Part shown: piece by piece, positions 46,118 to 59,035 of the stretch
Numbering within the stretch: position 1 is the first letter of the stretch
How the letters are laid out: every line of letters starts with the position of its first letter
NCBI RefSeq assembly: GCF_025024155.1
Contig: NW_026251716.1
Location: 496,001 to 560,000 of the forward strand
Reading direction: 5' to 3'
Length of the DNA: 64,000 nt
DNA from: Gamsiella multidivaricata
Lineage: Eukaryota; Mortierellomycota; Mortierellomycetes; Mortierellales; Mortierellaceae
The notes under the pieces: generated by a model
Told to the model about the DNA's origin: nothing
The model's database searches: none
The model's input: only the letters and a program-made list of their open reading frames with translations
Position numbers and translations under genes: made by a program

Positions 46118-48527
46118 ATGAGTTCTTGGTGTGGCAACGAACCTTGGGTATGACACTTTATTGCCGGATAGCACTCACTCAATTGCACGCTGCGGAGAGG
46201 GCGTTTAAAGTGTTCTAAGATGTTCAAGGCTGACAATCATTCGACCTATCCATGGTACATTAGGGCCCATACACAGATGACAACCTGGACTTCACACCGT
46301 GCTTCCGAGAGGTGGTCTTTGAGACGACCCTTCCTTTATCCTTCCTTATCTTGACCCTCACATTATGCGGAGCACGACCTCTGCTTGGCCGCTGTACCAA
46401 ATCATGCCGGACTCGAGCTAGCAAAGGTGTTCCTGGCACAACTCCCTCCGCATCGACTTCTTTACTCAGCCATCCGCAGGATCACCACATTGGACAGAAC
46501 GGCTATAGTGCAACACCCAACAGCAATTATCGCCAATGCAACAATATCAACAATGCAGGCGTCGCCACAAACAGAGCACATCTGGTGCCCTCATTACAAC
46601 ATGATGTGATAGTAACAAAGGCCCTCCTTGAAGACGAGAGTATGTATTGTGGACCATGGGATCCGATTATGGATGGGCAAAGACCAATGGGCTGTGGAGG
46701 GACCTCAAATTGCTCGCAGGACGACTGACGAAAATTGTTTCTTTTTCTTGGCAACAGGTGTCAAAGAGGACGCAGCGTTGCTGCTGCAACCAAAGGATCA
46801 CACCGATCTTGACGTTCGCCCAGAGTCGCTTGTCAACCACCCCACAAACAGTGACATTATTCTCGTACTAGTTGCACTGATCCAGGCGCTGGCCTTCCTC
46901 GGCCTTGTCCTGGTCCGCTGGAGGTTTTTGGGCGGGCGCCATGGACTACCTGGACACAATCATTTGCCAACATACCGCTTTGTCATGCCTGTCGCACAGT
47001 CAATTGCATGGGTAAGTTGGCTTGCTGGAGCCCTGTTTATTTTTTTATTTTATCCGATATTGGTTAAGGATGATGATGAACCAAGGCAAAAAGTCTTAGC
47101 TAAACTTTGCATTGTGCTCCACGTTGACACTGTTGACACGTTTCTCTCCGTCTTTTGTTCGATCGTGGCCTAGTCTTATACGTTCGTCTTATGCATATTG
47201 GCTGCTTTCTCGCGACACATTATCCGCCCGTCTAGGATACGGAGGATGCTGATCGTGTTTGCAGCATTCACATTCATGAACTCAATGCTGCGGTTACGGA
47301 CAGGTTTCAGATATTACACCTCCAAGGACGATACGGAGGACGACGACGACCTGAAAGACCTGCACCGACGACTTGCTACCGAATTCGCGCTCGCTATATT
47401 CAACGCCGCATTGTCGACTGTTTTCGCATATGTTGTCTTCACAACCAACCAGGGGCCGGAGGTTTATTTTGAGGGTCGCAAGGTCTCGGCTGAGATCAAT
47501 GCTTCATTTATCCGATGGATCACCTACGACTGGATGAACGGACTTATGTGGGATGGCTACGAACGCGCTCTGGAGCCTCAGCTCCTGCCCAGTTTAACGG
47601 ACCAGATGCGTGCCAGGCCCCTGTACAAGGTTTTTGCCCGCACAAGGTAGGCGGTCTTTTGTTTATCCTCTGCCTGCGCACTGTCTGTGTTCATTGATTT
47701 CTGATCATCAGATCAATCTCTCTTCATATACCATAGATTATATCCCAAGGAGCAGAGCAAAGAGTCCTTACTCTGGAGGATATATATTACCAACAGACGT
47801 GATATTTGGGTCAACTTCGTGTTCGGAGTCATCTCCTCGGTCATGGCATTTGGTATGCCATACTTTCTTCAGAAACTGCTTGCATATATCAGTGACCAGG
47901 ATGGCCCGCGAGAGATTGCCTATGTATATGTCTTTGGCATGCTTATCAGCGACATCATTCGGAGTCTGACCTTTGGACAGAATCTTTACTATGGGCGACG
48001 TGTCGACGTGCGTGTCCGAACCATGCTCAGCGCCGAAGTCTATGCAAAGGCGTTAAGGCGCAAGGACATGACAGGAATCGTGACGGAGACGTCTAAGAAG
48101 GGAGCTCGATCGGATACAGGGATGATCACGAACTTGATGGCAGTCGATGCCAACCGGATCGGCATATTTGCATCGTCCATATTTTTCCTATATACCTGCC
48201 CGCTCGAGATCGCCATTGCAATGTTTATGCTCTACCATGTCCTTGGACTCTCCGCGTTCGTTGGATTGGGGGTCATGGTACTGACTTTCCCAGTGCATCA
48301 CTGGGCCGCCAAAAAGTACGCTAAAATTCAGGAGCAGTTGATGGAGACCCGGGATCGCCGTGTTGGCCTGATGAGCGAGCTCTTGCAGGGCATCCGTATG
48401 ATCAAGTTTTTCACTTGGGAGAACAACATCCAGAAAAAGATCATGGGTAGGCGAAGCATCCGTCATTGTTCTGTATCATACTTTGCTTCAGAATCGTTAC
48501 TGACATGTTCTCATTACCTTTTCTTCG

Positions 48528-48562
<35 letters not shown>

Positions 48563-51500
48563 TCCGTGATCAAGAGCTTCGCCGCGTCGTTCGACTGTAT
48601 ATTATTTTCACCCTTTTCATGCTCCTTTGGATCGGATCGCCTGTTCTAGTCATCGTCATGTCTTTCACCTCCTACACTAAACTGGAAAATAAGGAACTCA
48701 ACTTCACCGTCGCTTTCACGTCGATGGCAATCTTCTTCGTCTTGCGATCTCCAGTTGCGATGTTACCAAGCATGGTGACAGATCTGTTGCAGGCATTGGT
48801 GAGCGTCGGAAGAGTCGACGCATTCTTGAACGAGGACGAAATCTGGAGATATTCGTCCAACGGCCAGGAGAATGTCACTGCCGGATGCCTACCCCAGAGC
48901 CCGATGGCTGCACCGCAACAACTCCAACCAACAGGAGCTATCGGATTCACGAATGCTACTTTCAGATGGCACACCAAATCGTCTGCTTCTGTTCCAGGAA
49001 TCCCTGCAGCACCGGGCTTTAACACTAGCACCGGTGCATTCATATTGAAGGATATCACTCTCAACTTTCCGGTGGGAAAGCTCAGCTTGGTTTGTGAGTA
49101 CTCTATTTACGTTTCGCCTCTTTAGTTTAATGGATGAAGAAGTGAGTTTCTGCTTGGATATTAACCTTGTGTATCCCTTTTTAGGTGGCGCCACTGGATC
49201 TGGCAAGACCTCGCTACTTATGGCTCTATTAAGAGAGATGGACTTGATTTCTGGGTCGGTGAATCTTCCTCGAGCGACATCAAAGATTGTAAACCCTAAC
49301 ACTGGCTATATCCCTGGCACCATCGCATATGTGTCGCAGTATCCTTGGCTCCAGCAGGCCAGTATTCGCGAGAACATCATGTTTGGATTGCCCTTTGAAT
49401 CCGAGAGATACCAGCACGTTCTGGAGGCGTGCGCCTTGCTACCCGATTTAGCCGTTTTCGAGCATGGCGACTTGACTGAGATTGGAGAGAAGGGTATCAC
49501 TCTCTCTGGTGGACAGAAGCAAAGAGTAGCACTCGCCCGCGCCATGTACTCTAGGGCGCAACACCTGTTATTTGACGACTGTCTTTCGGCTGTGGATGCC
49601 CATACCGCCCGACACCTCTTCGAGAACTGTCTTAAGGGACCATTGATGAACGGCAGGACCAGAATTCTTGTCACGCACCATGTCCGCCTCTGTCTGCGCG
49701 ATGCAACTTATGTCGCTCTGTTGAAGGATGGGTCATTGGTGCTGAGCGGTTCCCCTGTCAAGCTGATTCGCTCAGGCATGCTTAGCGAAATTCTGGAGAG
49801 GAACGGCATGTTGGAGGAGGACAAGGAGGCGTCAAGTTCATGTACATTGGCAACAGATAATGGCACTCTCTCCAAGGATTTGTCTGTCCGAGGCCCAGCC
49901 TCTCCAGGGCAGAAGAAAGATAGCAAGGCCAAGAAACTTGTCGAAGAAGAAGGTACGGACTCGTGATGAGCTGTATTGTCATATCTGTTTTTCATCGCTA
50001 TGACATGTATCTAACTAAAGCTATACAAATATATGCTTACTGTCTTTTGCTAGTGCGATTCAGAGGGAAGGTTAAGCTGATGGTTTACGACATTTACTTG
50101 AAGGCATGTGGAGGTGTAGGGTTCTGGTTCGTCTTAACGTTCATGATCGCAGTCGTAGAGGCCATGGGCATGGTAGAAGTTCTTTGGCTCCGCGAATGGG
50201 CTAAGGCCTACGATAATGCACCTGGCAACGACACCCTTCCCGCCATCGGTACCGCATCAGGCAGCCATCGTGGAATTTTTGGTGGCCCGCTTACAGAAAG
50301 GATCGAAATTCTGAGATGGGGTTTACCTGAGGACAATCACGATGGTATCGTTGATCTGGACTTTTACATTGGGATTTACAGTCTTATCATGCTTATGGGG
50401 GTCTTCTTGACCATCGTCAGGATGTTTTGGCAGTTCTACGGCTCGCTCAGGGCGTCGAGGTCTTTGTACGAGCAACTTCTGGTCTCGATCATCCGTGCTC
50501 CCATCCGCTTCTTCGACACCACACCGTTGGGTCGTATCATCAACCGCTTCTCTAAAGACTTTGAAGTTATTGACGGACAATTGATCCAGAAAATGACGAC
50601 CATGCTGGCGCACATTTTTGGAGTCATCACGGTTGTTTTATTAATTACTCTGGTCACACCCAGTTTCTTGATCGCAGCAGTTCTTATTGGTAATGCGTGC
50701 CATCATATGACGGAAATCGCCCGCTCGTGCTCTGAAACAATTTTTGGCGTCGGATACTGACGCCTCTACTTACCCATTCACTAGCCCTAATGTATTTTTT
50801 TGTCGGCGCCTACTATATCGCATCAAGCCGTGAACTTAAGCGTCTCGAATCCGTGACAAAGTCTCCTCTCTACAGTCACTTTGGCGAAACACTTGTAGGG
50901 GTATCGACGATTCGCGCTTTCGGGGTGGAGTCTAGATTTATGGAAGAGGTGCTGGTCAAATTGGATGACAATAATGCCCCTTACTACTTCCTATGGATGT
51001 GTAACCGTTGGCTCAGCATTCGGGTGGATTTCATGGGTGCCATGGTCAACTTTATCGCTGGTGTTCTGATTTTGCTTAACTTGGAGGATTTGGATGCAGG
51101 ATGGGCTGGTATCAGCTTGGGTGCAGCTATGAGCTTTATGGGTCTGATCTACGTAAGTCTGGATAAGGGGAGCGAGTGCACAGAATGGTATATAATCCCT
51201 GTTGACTAATTGCCGATTTTTTTACGCTCATTCATATAGTGGCTGGTTCGTCTCTACACTGAGATGGAAATGGCACTGAACAGCGTTGAGCGCGTCAATG
51301 AATACTTGGAGATGCCCCAGGAATTGCCTGCCATCATCGAAGGATCTCGTCCACCAGCTGGCGTAAGTGAGCTTGATTTGCTGTACAGAAAAAGTGCTTT
51401 TGTGTGCCTGGCATACTCATAAATTTTGTACGCGTCTATCTGCTTTCATTCTCATATATTTATAGTGGCCGTACGATGGCAGAATTGAGATCAAGGATCT

Positions 51501-53022
51501 GACGATGCAGTATGCGCCTGACTTGGGGCCTGTGCTTCATAATGTATCTATCTGCATTCGTCCACGCGAGAAAATCGGCATTGTGGGCAGAACAGGCTCT
51601 GGAAAGTCCACGCTGGCTTTGTCGCTGTTCAGATTCATGGAGCCCATGGCGGGATCGATTGTCATTGACGGCATTGATATTTCTAAAATCGGTTTGGAGG
51701 ACCTTCGGAGACGCCTGACCATTATACCCCAAGGTAATGAGGAGAGATTGAAGAAGAATCGGCTAACGGTATGCCCACTCATAAAGACCTTCGGCTGACG
51801 TTTATTTGTTTCCATTGTTTAGATGCCGTGCTGTTTAATGGCACTATTCGATCCAATCTAGACCCTTTCCAGGAGCACACCGATTACGAGGTCTGGGAAG
51901 CCATGCGCAGAGTCCACCTTGTCAAGGGTCGCGGATCCAGAGCTGGATCTGCTTCGAATTCACCTCTCGGTCACAATGGCGCCTTTTTCCAAAACCCAAA
52001 CGGCCACTACGCAGACGACCCCTTTGGCATGAATGGCCACACGCACCCTCACCAGTATCATCATGACGCAGCAAATCACCTCTTTATGAACCCAGAAATT
52101 GATGTCCCTGTCCCTATTACAGGTTATGGTGACCGAGACATTTATGATGACCCGTTCCATCCTACGGACCGTCTACTCACCGCGCCAACAAGCCCAATTG
52201 GTCTGTCTGCTACGGCTCAAAATGGCGACGTGGAGCAGTCCTCAGAGAATGTAATGACCACAACTTTGCTGCCAAGGAGGGGTAGTAACCCAAATAGCCT
52301 CCTCCCGATCGATCCCATGTCTCCCAAGGTCCTCTGCTCTCCGCTGAACCAGGTCGATGAAGCTGAATCGGTCGTGGCAGTCCCAGTATCCATTCATGGA
52401 GGTTCGGAGCAACCAGATGATCCATTCGAGAGTCTGGATAGTCCTGTGAGTGATGGCGGACAAAATTTCTCGCAAGGTCAGCGACAGCTTCTGTGCATGG
52501 CTCGTGCGTTGCTTCGCCAGAGTAGAGTCATTATCATGGATGAAGGTATTTCAAACTGAAAAAGTCACGAGTATCACTTTGCGTGGAAATGAACGCTAAA
52601 GCAGTAACTAATTTTTTTTTTTTTTTTTCATTTGAACAAAATAATATACAGCAACGGCAAGCGTTGATTTTGCAACGGATGAGAAAATTCAAACGACGAT
52701 CCGAAACGAGCTGGGTGACTCGACATTGATTACGGTCGCGCATCGGTTACGTACGATTATGGATTACGATCGTGTCTTGGTTCTTGGTAAGTGTGGTATA
52801 CGAGCATAGATTGCCTGCAAATAATAGACATTTGGCTTGAGTCTCTCTAATCTCTTATGTTCTAATATTGCCCTTGTTTTCGATACTACAGAGCAAGGCC
52901 GTGTAGTGGAATTCGATAGCCCCATCAATCTGATCACAAATCCGTCAAGTCGCTTCCGTGATATGGTTGAGAAGTCTGGCGAGTGCGATGCGTTGTTTGA
53001 GATGGCTGCCCGGGCGTTCTGA
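46118..53022 (+). CDS. ABCC-type (MRP/Ycf1-like) full ABC transporter
   Basis: Fourteen exons: 46118-46147, 46264-46639, 46758-47011, 47174-47646, 47737-48446, 48560-49093, 49185-49952, 50054-50689, 50785-51152, 51240-51362, 51466-51733, 51823-52545, 52652-52786 and 52892-53022; 1842 aa. The first exon encodes only ten residues ([10 protein letters not shown]). Layout: TMD0, TMD1, NBD1, TMD2, NBD2. NBD1 has Walker [10 protein letters not shown], signature LSGGQKQR and [11 protein letters not shown], where Asp replaces the catalytic Glu as usual in ABCC. NBD2 has GRTGSGKST, a divergent signature FSQGQRQLL and IIMDEATASVD. Between VHLVKGR and the NBD2 signature lies an unusual disordered insertion of about 180 residues, rich in Asn, His, Pro and Ser. 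Likely exports glutathione or organic-anion conjugates at the vacuole or plasma membrane; substrate unknown. Confidence 0.94.
48532..48558. repeat. A27 tract directly before a 3' splice site
   Basis: The intron ending at 48559 has about 27 A immediately before its AG, where a pyrimidine tract is usual. The downstream exon is certain from phase and conserved transporter sequence. Confidence 0.85.
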
Positions 53023-53320
53023 GTTGTGAAGATCGACTTGTTTTATTCATTCTGCATTGTTCATTTCTTTTTCTTCCTTTTTCTTTGTGCTTGGTTTTTG
53101 TTCCGCATCCTTCATTTCCATTATCTTATCCCATACATGCATACATGCCTTCACTCTCTTTATCCTATATTTATGTCAAAGAAAAAGTCGAGCCTGTAAA
53201 AGAAAATAAAAAAAAACTATATTATAAATGTCATTTTCCCTATCCCAGGCCGCAAAGGTATTGAAAATAGACTTTAGCTGTCTAATAGCTCCTCCAGCAC
53301 GGCAGCGAGATGCCTATTTG
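53023..53320. terminator. Convergent 3' region, ABC transporter / XRN
   Basis: 298 bp between two convergent stop codons. A CT-rich stretch (53050-53160) is followed by AAAATAAAAAAAAAC near 53203, a polyadenylation-like signal for the plus-strand transporter. No gene is visible. Confidence 0.5.
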
Positions 53321-55989
53321 CTAATCGAGGGCTTTGCCCTGTTGCGGCAGGATTAGCCTTTGTGCCTGCCCTGGCCTACAACCACCGCGGGCCGTGTTCT
53401 TTGCTTTTGCTGTCGCTTTTGTTACTATCGCTGTTGCTGTAATTGTTGTTGTCGTTGCTGTTGTCTTTATCGATGCTGTTGACTGTTGCTGCCGCTGTTG
53501 CCGTTGATTTTGTTGCTGTTGCTGCTGCTGCTTTTGCTGTTGTGGTTGCCTTAGTGGAAGATTCCATTTCCCTCGAATATAAAAGAATGGCCAGTTCGCA
53601 GGAGGCCTTGTTCCCGCGATGGTGATGACCTTCTGTCGATTGACACTAGCCCAGAGCGTATAGGTTACTGCAGGAGCTCCAGCGCCGTGGTTGCTCGCAA
53701 TGGAGGAGGTGGAGGATTGGCCGGCCTGTACGACGTTGGGCGGGACCCTAACTGTGGTGCAGAGGATGTCTGGCTGGATCTCCAGCTCTGAGAAGACGTG
53801 CACAGGCGCCTGGTTGCTGGAAGTAACAGCATCTGTCGACGATACCTTAGCGTTCGCTTCATCGATAATCACATTGGGGTTTTGCGGCATTAGCGTGAGT
53901 CTGGCACGAGGGTTCACGCAGCGAACTCGGGTCCAAATGTAAGGCGAGCGTGTTGTATACAAGACTGAGAGATCCTTGGCAATCGCGGCGTCGTGAGCCT
54001 TGTCCGACGATCCAAGAATGTCAATAAGTGTCTGGACTTTGAGGTCGATTATCTCCAACTCTTCCTGCGTTAGGTAACTGGATGAGCCGGGCGGGACGAT
54101 CTGTGTCTGCACGGCTGCAATGGCTTGGGGTAGGTACTGCGCACTAATGTTTGGAGGAAGTAGCTAGATGAGTAAAGAGAGAAGAAGTATGATGATAGTT
54201 GGTTAGTCAAGTTGCGGATCAAATCATTCGCCAAAAAAGTTGTTTCGATGTCATCATCATACTTACGATTAAAGCGCAGACAAGCGGATGTACATATTTC
54301 TTGTCGCTCCTTGCTATACTCACAATGTCCTTGGTGGTTCTGGGATGCAGATTGGAATGATGGCTGATGCTGGCAATAGTATTCACATAATCTACTAGGG
54401 CCCTTCGCGGTGGACCTTGCCGGTAATTGTAGCAGAACGAAACATCGGGGCATTTTCCTGTGCAATACATCTCGAGGTTCCACAGAACTCCGTCCAAAAA
54501 CTGCTTGACAGAGTAGTGCCTCGGATCGCCCTCCTTCTCAGAAGTCTCCTCGCTATCCGTGCTGGAATCTTCTGAAGAATCGCTCCCGCCGTCCCTTTCC
54601 TCGTCGACGGAAAAATTGTCATCCTCCTCATCCAATGACTCCATGTCGCTTTCATCTTCATATTCTGAAACTGAGCGTCGCGGTTCTTTGATGGTAGGAC
54701 TGAGAGTCGAGATATTTTGCTGCTTTTGCTGGCGTACTTCTTTCTGTTGGTCCAGACTGTTTAAACTTTGTAGTCCCATTTGCTTTAGTTGTCGCTGAAG
54801 TTGCTGTATCGGTTGCTGCCGTCCGATATCCGACACCTTGGCCCTCAGATCTTTAGGATTCATGTACGAGTTGAGTATCAGTTGTTTTAAGAAAAACAAG
54901 TCGAAGGTTTTGCTCTCTGCGCTGACCAGAAATCGCAGCGCTCCTCTTTGTCGAATCACCGGATCAACGAGTTTTGTGTACAAGTACACATCCCACAGCC
55001 GATCCAGACCCACAAACAGTCCAGGGAGATAGTCATTTCCCCGGAACAGGCACAGGGCGCAGAAATCCAGGCGGATCTGGTTCGAATCGCTTGGAAACAT
55101 CCTCTCGAGTGCATTCATGAATCGGTCGATTGAGATGACGATCGCAGGCGTGAAGGGCGAATCCTTGCGAATAACATACATATTGGGCATGCCGAGAGCA
55201 ATCGCCTGTAGTACGGCGTCCGAGTCCATGCTGAGGATCGCACAGGGTCGTCCGCGTATGCTCGCTGCCTGCTGCACAATATTTTCAATAATTTTACTCT
55301 ATAGAAGTGGCGGTTATATGATATGACTTAGCGCGAGGCATTTGAATAGAAAGCGATAGAAAGAAACCAGTACTTACCTCTCCTTCTCCAGGATTGTTTG
55401 AATGGTCAATTATGAACTTGAGATCAGGAGAAATCCCGAGTAGACGTCGGTGCTGTAGATAGCGGACAGAGTAGTAGCTCAGGTAATGTTCCAAGCGGGT
55501 CATGAAAGGGCATCCTGGGGTGATGTGAAGTGTGCTCATGCCCTCGGATTTCCCTTTGGAGCCCTATGGGTTCGGCGATTGAGTGCAAAAGGCATTGAGA
55601 ATCAAACACTGGTCGTCGATGAAAGCAACAAAAACCACACTGATTTATTAAATTAACGTTTGAAAGTGTGGGAATTGACTGCGGATGCCTACCTTTGAAG
55701 CACGTCGGGCTTTCTGAGTGAGCATTTTAGCAACTGGGGCCGGCCCATCGACTGAGAGATAGCAGATCCTGTTCGGAATAAACTGGGTCAGCAGTTTGTC
55801 GAGGATTGAGAACAGCTTTTTGACGAACATGGCTTCATTTTTGGCGGTTCGGACGGCAGGATGTAGGATGCCATTGACGTCGATAAATACCGAGTCGAAC
55901 TGGGAGCCCTCTTGGTTGAGGACGCTCCTCACGGCCATCGGGAACTTTGCCTGGAACCAGTCGATAAAGTGAACTTGCTTCAGACCCAT
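53321..55989 (-). CDS. Atypical XRN-family 5'-3' exoribonuclease, short form
   Basis: Exons (minus): 55989-55693, 55563-55378, 55298-54267 and 54163-53321; 785 aa. The XRN nuclease core is recognisable: FIDVNGILHPAV near residue 38, SVDGPAPVAKMLTQKARR holding the Lys-Gln-Arg-Arg residues that bind the 5' phosphate, ITPGCPFMTRL, NNPGEGE, MDSDAVLQAIALGM, and DFCALCLFRGNDYLPGL. A Gln/Ser/Asp-rich acidic insertion (about residues 310-410) interrupts the core before KQFLDGVLWNLEMYCTGKCP. The D1-D4/SH3-like half of Xrn1 (about 1500 aa) is absent. Instead the protein ends in a low-complexity Gln/Thr/Ala tail followed by GGCRPGQAQRL. Key acidic residues are kept, so it is probably active; substrate and location unknown. 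Confidence 0.87.
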
Positions 55990-56616
55990 GATTAGATGTT
56001 CGGATTCTGCAAAGGGGAATGAGGATGCAAGGGTGCAGGGGCAGAAGAGGATCGATGGAAGCGAAGAGGAAAGTGTGGATTTGGCCTGCACAAGGTTTAG
56101 TCTATACTGCGGTATATCAGGGGATTCAGGGCAGAGCGATTTACACGTTTTACACAGCATCCTTTTATTAACAGGGCACGCCACCAACTTCTCGCAAGAG
56201 TAAACTTAACTCCATCCTCTTGACACCCACAATGTCCGCTTACTGCTCTGCAGAAACACCCACGCCTTCCTGAATGGTGGGTCGGGACGAGGATGGTATG
56301 AGCTGGTATGCGCAAGTAGACTAAGCGTCTTCTTCCTCCACAATTGCACAGCTGCACAATTGCGCACTTGCACCTCGTCCTTCTCTTAAAGATGCAGCCA
56401 CCCTTCGTAATATGTAAATCGATATATAAACGCAAATGCAGTAAGAGAGGGAGACCTGGCCAAGACCTTGCGCCCATGGCTGCTTCTCCATCACAACCAT
56501 CTGCCTTCATCCCTCTTCATTCATTCTCCTCTGGGTAGATATCGACTTTTTACATCCTTCTCATAAACATCTGACACAACACACACTCTCAGACAGCAAC
56601 GAACTCGAAACGACAA
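55990..56616. promoter_or_regulatory. Divergent promoter, XRN / Gos1, with TATA box
   Basis: 627 bp between divergent start codons. TATATAAA at 56423-56430 lies on the plus strand, about 190 bp upstream of the Gos1 ATG, and the following sequence to 56616 is CT-rich, like a transcription start region. The XRN side lacks an obvious TATA box. Confidence 0.5.
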
Positions 56617-57709
56617 ATGCAAAAGACGACACCTACACGAACGCCCATTTACCGCAATGCCCCTCTAAACTCACACTCGCCCTCTGCCTCTGCAGCGACC
56701 TCCTCATCACTGAACGATGCCTCACTAGCCATCGCAGCAGCCACAGGAACAGTAGGATCATCGACCATGGACCCTATGTCTTGGGATGTGCTCCGCAAAG
56801 AGGTTCGGCAAGTCGAGATTGAGATCGAGTCCAAGTTGACAGCCTTGACAAAATCGGCTGTCAAGACTGGCGGTGGACAACAGGCTGCAGGAGTTGGGCC
56901 TAGCACAGGAGCAGCAGGAGCAGGGCAAAGCAACGGCATAGGGGCTATGGGAAGTACAGAAGAATTAGAAACTAATATCGAAGATCTGCTGGAGAAGGTA
57001 GGCAATCACCAGTTATCTATCAACCAGAGTCTACGTGGTTCTTTCATCATTGAAGTGACATGAATTGACACGAGGGCCTTCTTCATTATCATTGGAAATA
57101 TTTATCTAGCTGAGTGGACTCGTGGATGCAATGTCAGGACACCTCGACACACAGACACAGACCAACGGGCAAGCGCCTCTTTCCATGGTGCATCTTCTTC
57201 AGAAGCATCGCGATATCCTGCACGACTACACCAAGGAATACAGAAAGACGCGTCAGAATGTGCGGTCAGCCAGGGACCACGCCCAGCTCCTGAATTCAGT
57301 CCGGGACGATATCAGCACATACAAATCGGCTTCGGACTACCTGTTGAATGAGCGGGCAAGGATCGATGGTAGCCATCAACTGGCGGACAGTGCTCTCGAG
57401 TAAGGCATAGCGTTCTTGTCGCTTTACAGGACATTGATTCAATGCTTCTAGTTATATTGACCACTACCACTCTATTCACCCCACTAATTACAACAACTTG
57501 ATAGACAAGCATATGCAGTGAAAGACGATTTGAGCAAACAAGGATCGACGCTTCAGAATGTGAACCAGCGAATTAACAACGTAGCATCGCAGCTACCTAG
57601 CGTGGGCCAATTGATCGGAAAGATCCAATCGAGAAAGAACAGGGACAATGTCATCCTGTCCTGCGTTATCGGATCGTGCGTTGTTGGTGTGCTATACTTT
57701 GTCATGTAA
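56617..57709 (+). CDS. GOS1: Golgi v-SNARE Gos1/GS28
   Basis: SNARE for intra-Golgi and endosome-to-Golgi fusion. Exons 56617-56997, 57110-57399 and 57505-57709; 291 aa, longer than typical (220-250). An extra N-terminal Ser/Ala-rich 48 residues precede the family start SWDVLRKEVRQVEIEIESKL. The next exon has VHLLQKHRDILHDYTKEYRK, and the SNARE motif runs from LADSALE across the intron to QAYAVKDDLSKQGSTLQNV and QRINNVASQLPSVGQLIGKI. A single C-terminal membrane anchor (NVILSCVIGSCVVGVLYFVM) ends the protein. The N-terminal domain also contains a Gly/Ala-rich insertion (about residues 86-112). AATAAAAAAA follows about 45 bp after the stop. Confidence 0.94.
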
Positions 57710-58039
57710 CCCCTCATCAAAGGATGGGCCGTGTGAACAACTTTACGAGAAACCTGTAATAAAAAAATGGATAATCTACTTGATAACCGGGGCCGTCAGT
57801 CTTACTTGGCAGCCCATGCGAACATCTATTTGCCACGTCGAGTATGCAAGTCGGTTTCCCGGAGGAAATCTATGTTACTCGCTTACTCTGAAAATCGGGC
57901 CTATGGCCTAAATAATACCTTTCCTGTGTTCACACGTCGGCTGCTTCACGAAGGGGATCTGTTGTTTATGCTCAGGTTGCCTTTACTTTCGGCAAACGCA
58001 CCAAGTATTGTACATGAATATCCCTGACAGCTGTTATCA

Positions 58040-58785
58040 AATAGATGATCCCTCCCAATAAGTAACAATTCCTAGTATAATGACGCACGCTGAGGCCTGT
58101 AGACTTGTCATGCCGTTCACATCTCTGGTGAGGCGCTTGGCGGGTCTAGCGCGTTCGAATCGTGGTGCACATCCCATTACACTTGAATATAAGCCAGATA
58201 TCCGAAAACGCTGGCCTTCATCGACCTCCTGTGGCATATAATGTCTTTAGAAAACTTTAACACTCTTTGATCTAGCTCCGTAGCAGACAGCAAGGATCGT
58301 GCCGAGGTATCCGAATGCCCATGAATCCACAAAACGTCGGACATAGCTAAAAATGTTTGACAAAAAAACAAGGGCCCCGCCATACGAGGTGGACTAGCAG
58401 CCCATCCTGAAGGCCACAAATGTCAAGGAATCATATCGCCTACAGTAGTATCGCAACTGGCTACCAATTTTTTTCACATGTGTATCGACAGACGAGGAAG
58501 TATCGTCAAATCAGATGGATGTCCGTACGAGCATAGACAGCGCGCGCCAGTGAGTAATTGTCTTCTGGTAGCCCAAAAGCTTGATACCGTACTCACCAAT
58601 CTTCGTCGTGTCGACATTAAGCGACACCGCAAAGTCTAACAACAAGCAACATGCCTCAAAGGTTCCTTGGTAAGTCACTATATGTATCACTTTCATGGGC
58701 TGATTTGACTAGCAAGAGGTCCGCAGCCAACTGTCTGAGTGTTTTACCTGTCGGACAAAAAAGATTAGCCAGTTTGGACGACACC
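58040..58785 (-). pseudogene. Possible decayed coding tract, unknown
   Basis: Read on the minus strand, 58785-58656 gives LFCPTGKTLRQLAADLLLV and then SDTYSDLPRNL before a stop. An overlapping frame from 58696 continues DTTKIGEYGIKLLGYQKTIT to a stop at 58511, and further down a frame to 58037 ends with a hydrophobic segment (ACVIILGIVTYWEG). The pieces are in different frames and have no unified start. Introns or frameshifts could join them, but I cannot show it. Confidence 0.25.
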
Positions 58786-59035
58786 TAATGCTACTGATGC
58801 GAGTGTATCGACGCATCCTCAAAAATGCTGCAACCTATACTTCCATTTACACTCATCTACATCGCCTTCATTGGCACAGTGTACTTTCAGTATTTTCAAT
58901 ACAGCGCGAGCATGGCATCGCTTGCACAGACAATTTTAAAATGAATAATAGCTGTTACTTTAATTCATTTCGTTTTCTTTACCTCTATTTTACTCTTCTT
59001 CTATTCTATTATATTTACAGGAGGAAAGAAAGAAA

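Noticed and set aside
49963..50053. ORF start just upstream of transporter exon 8
   Set aside because: Lies in the intron 49953-50053. The exon start at 50054 is fixed by the TAG acceptor and by phase.
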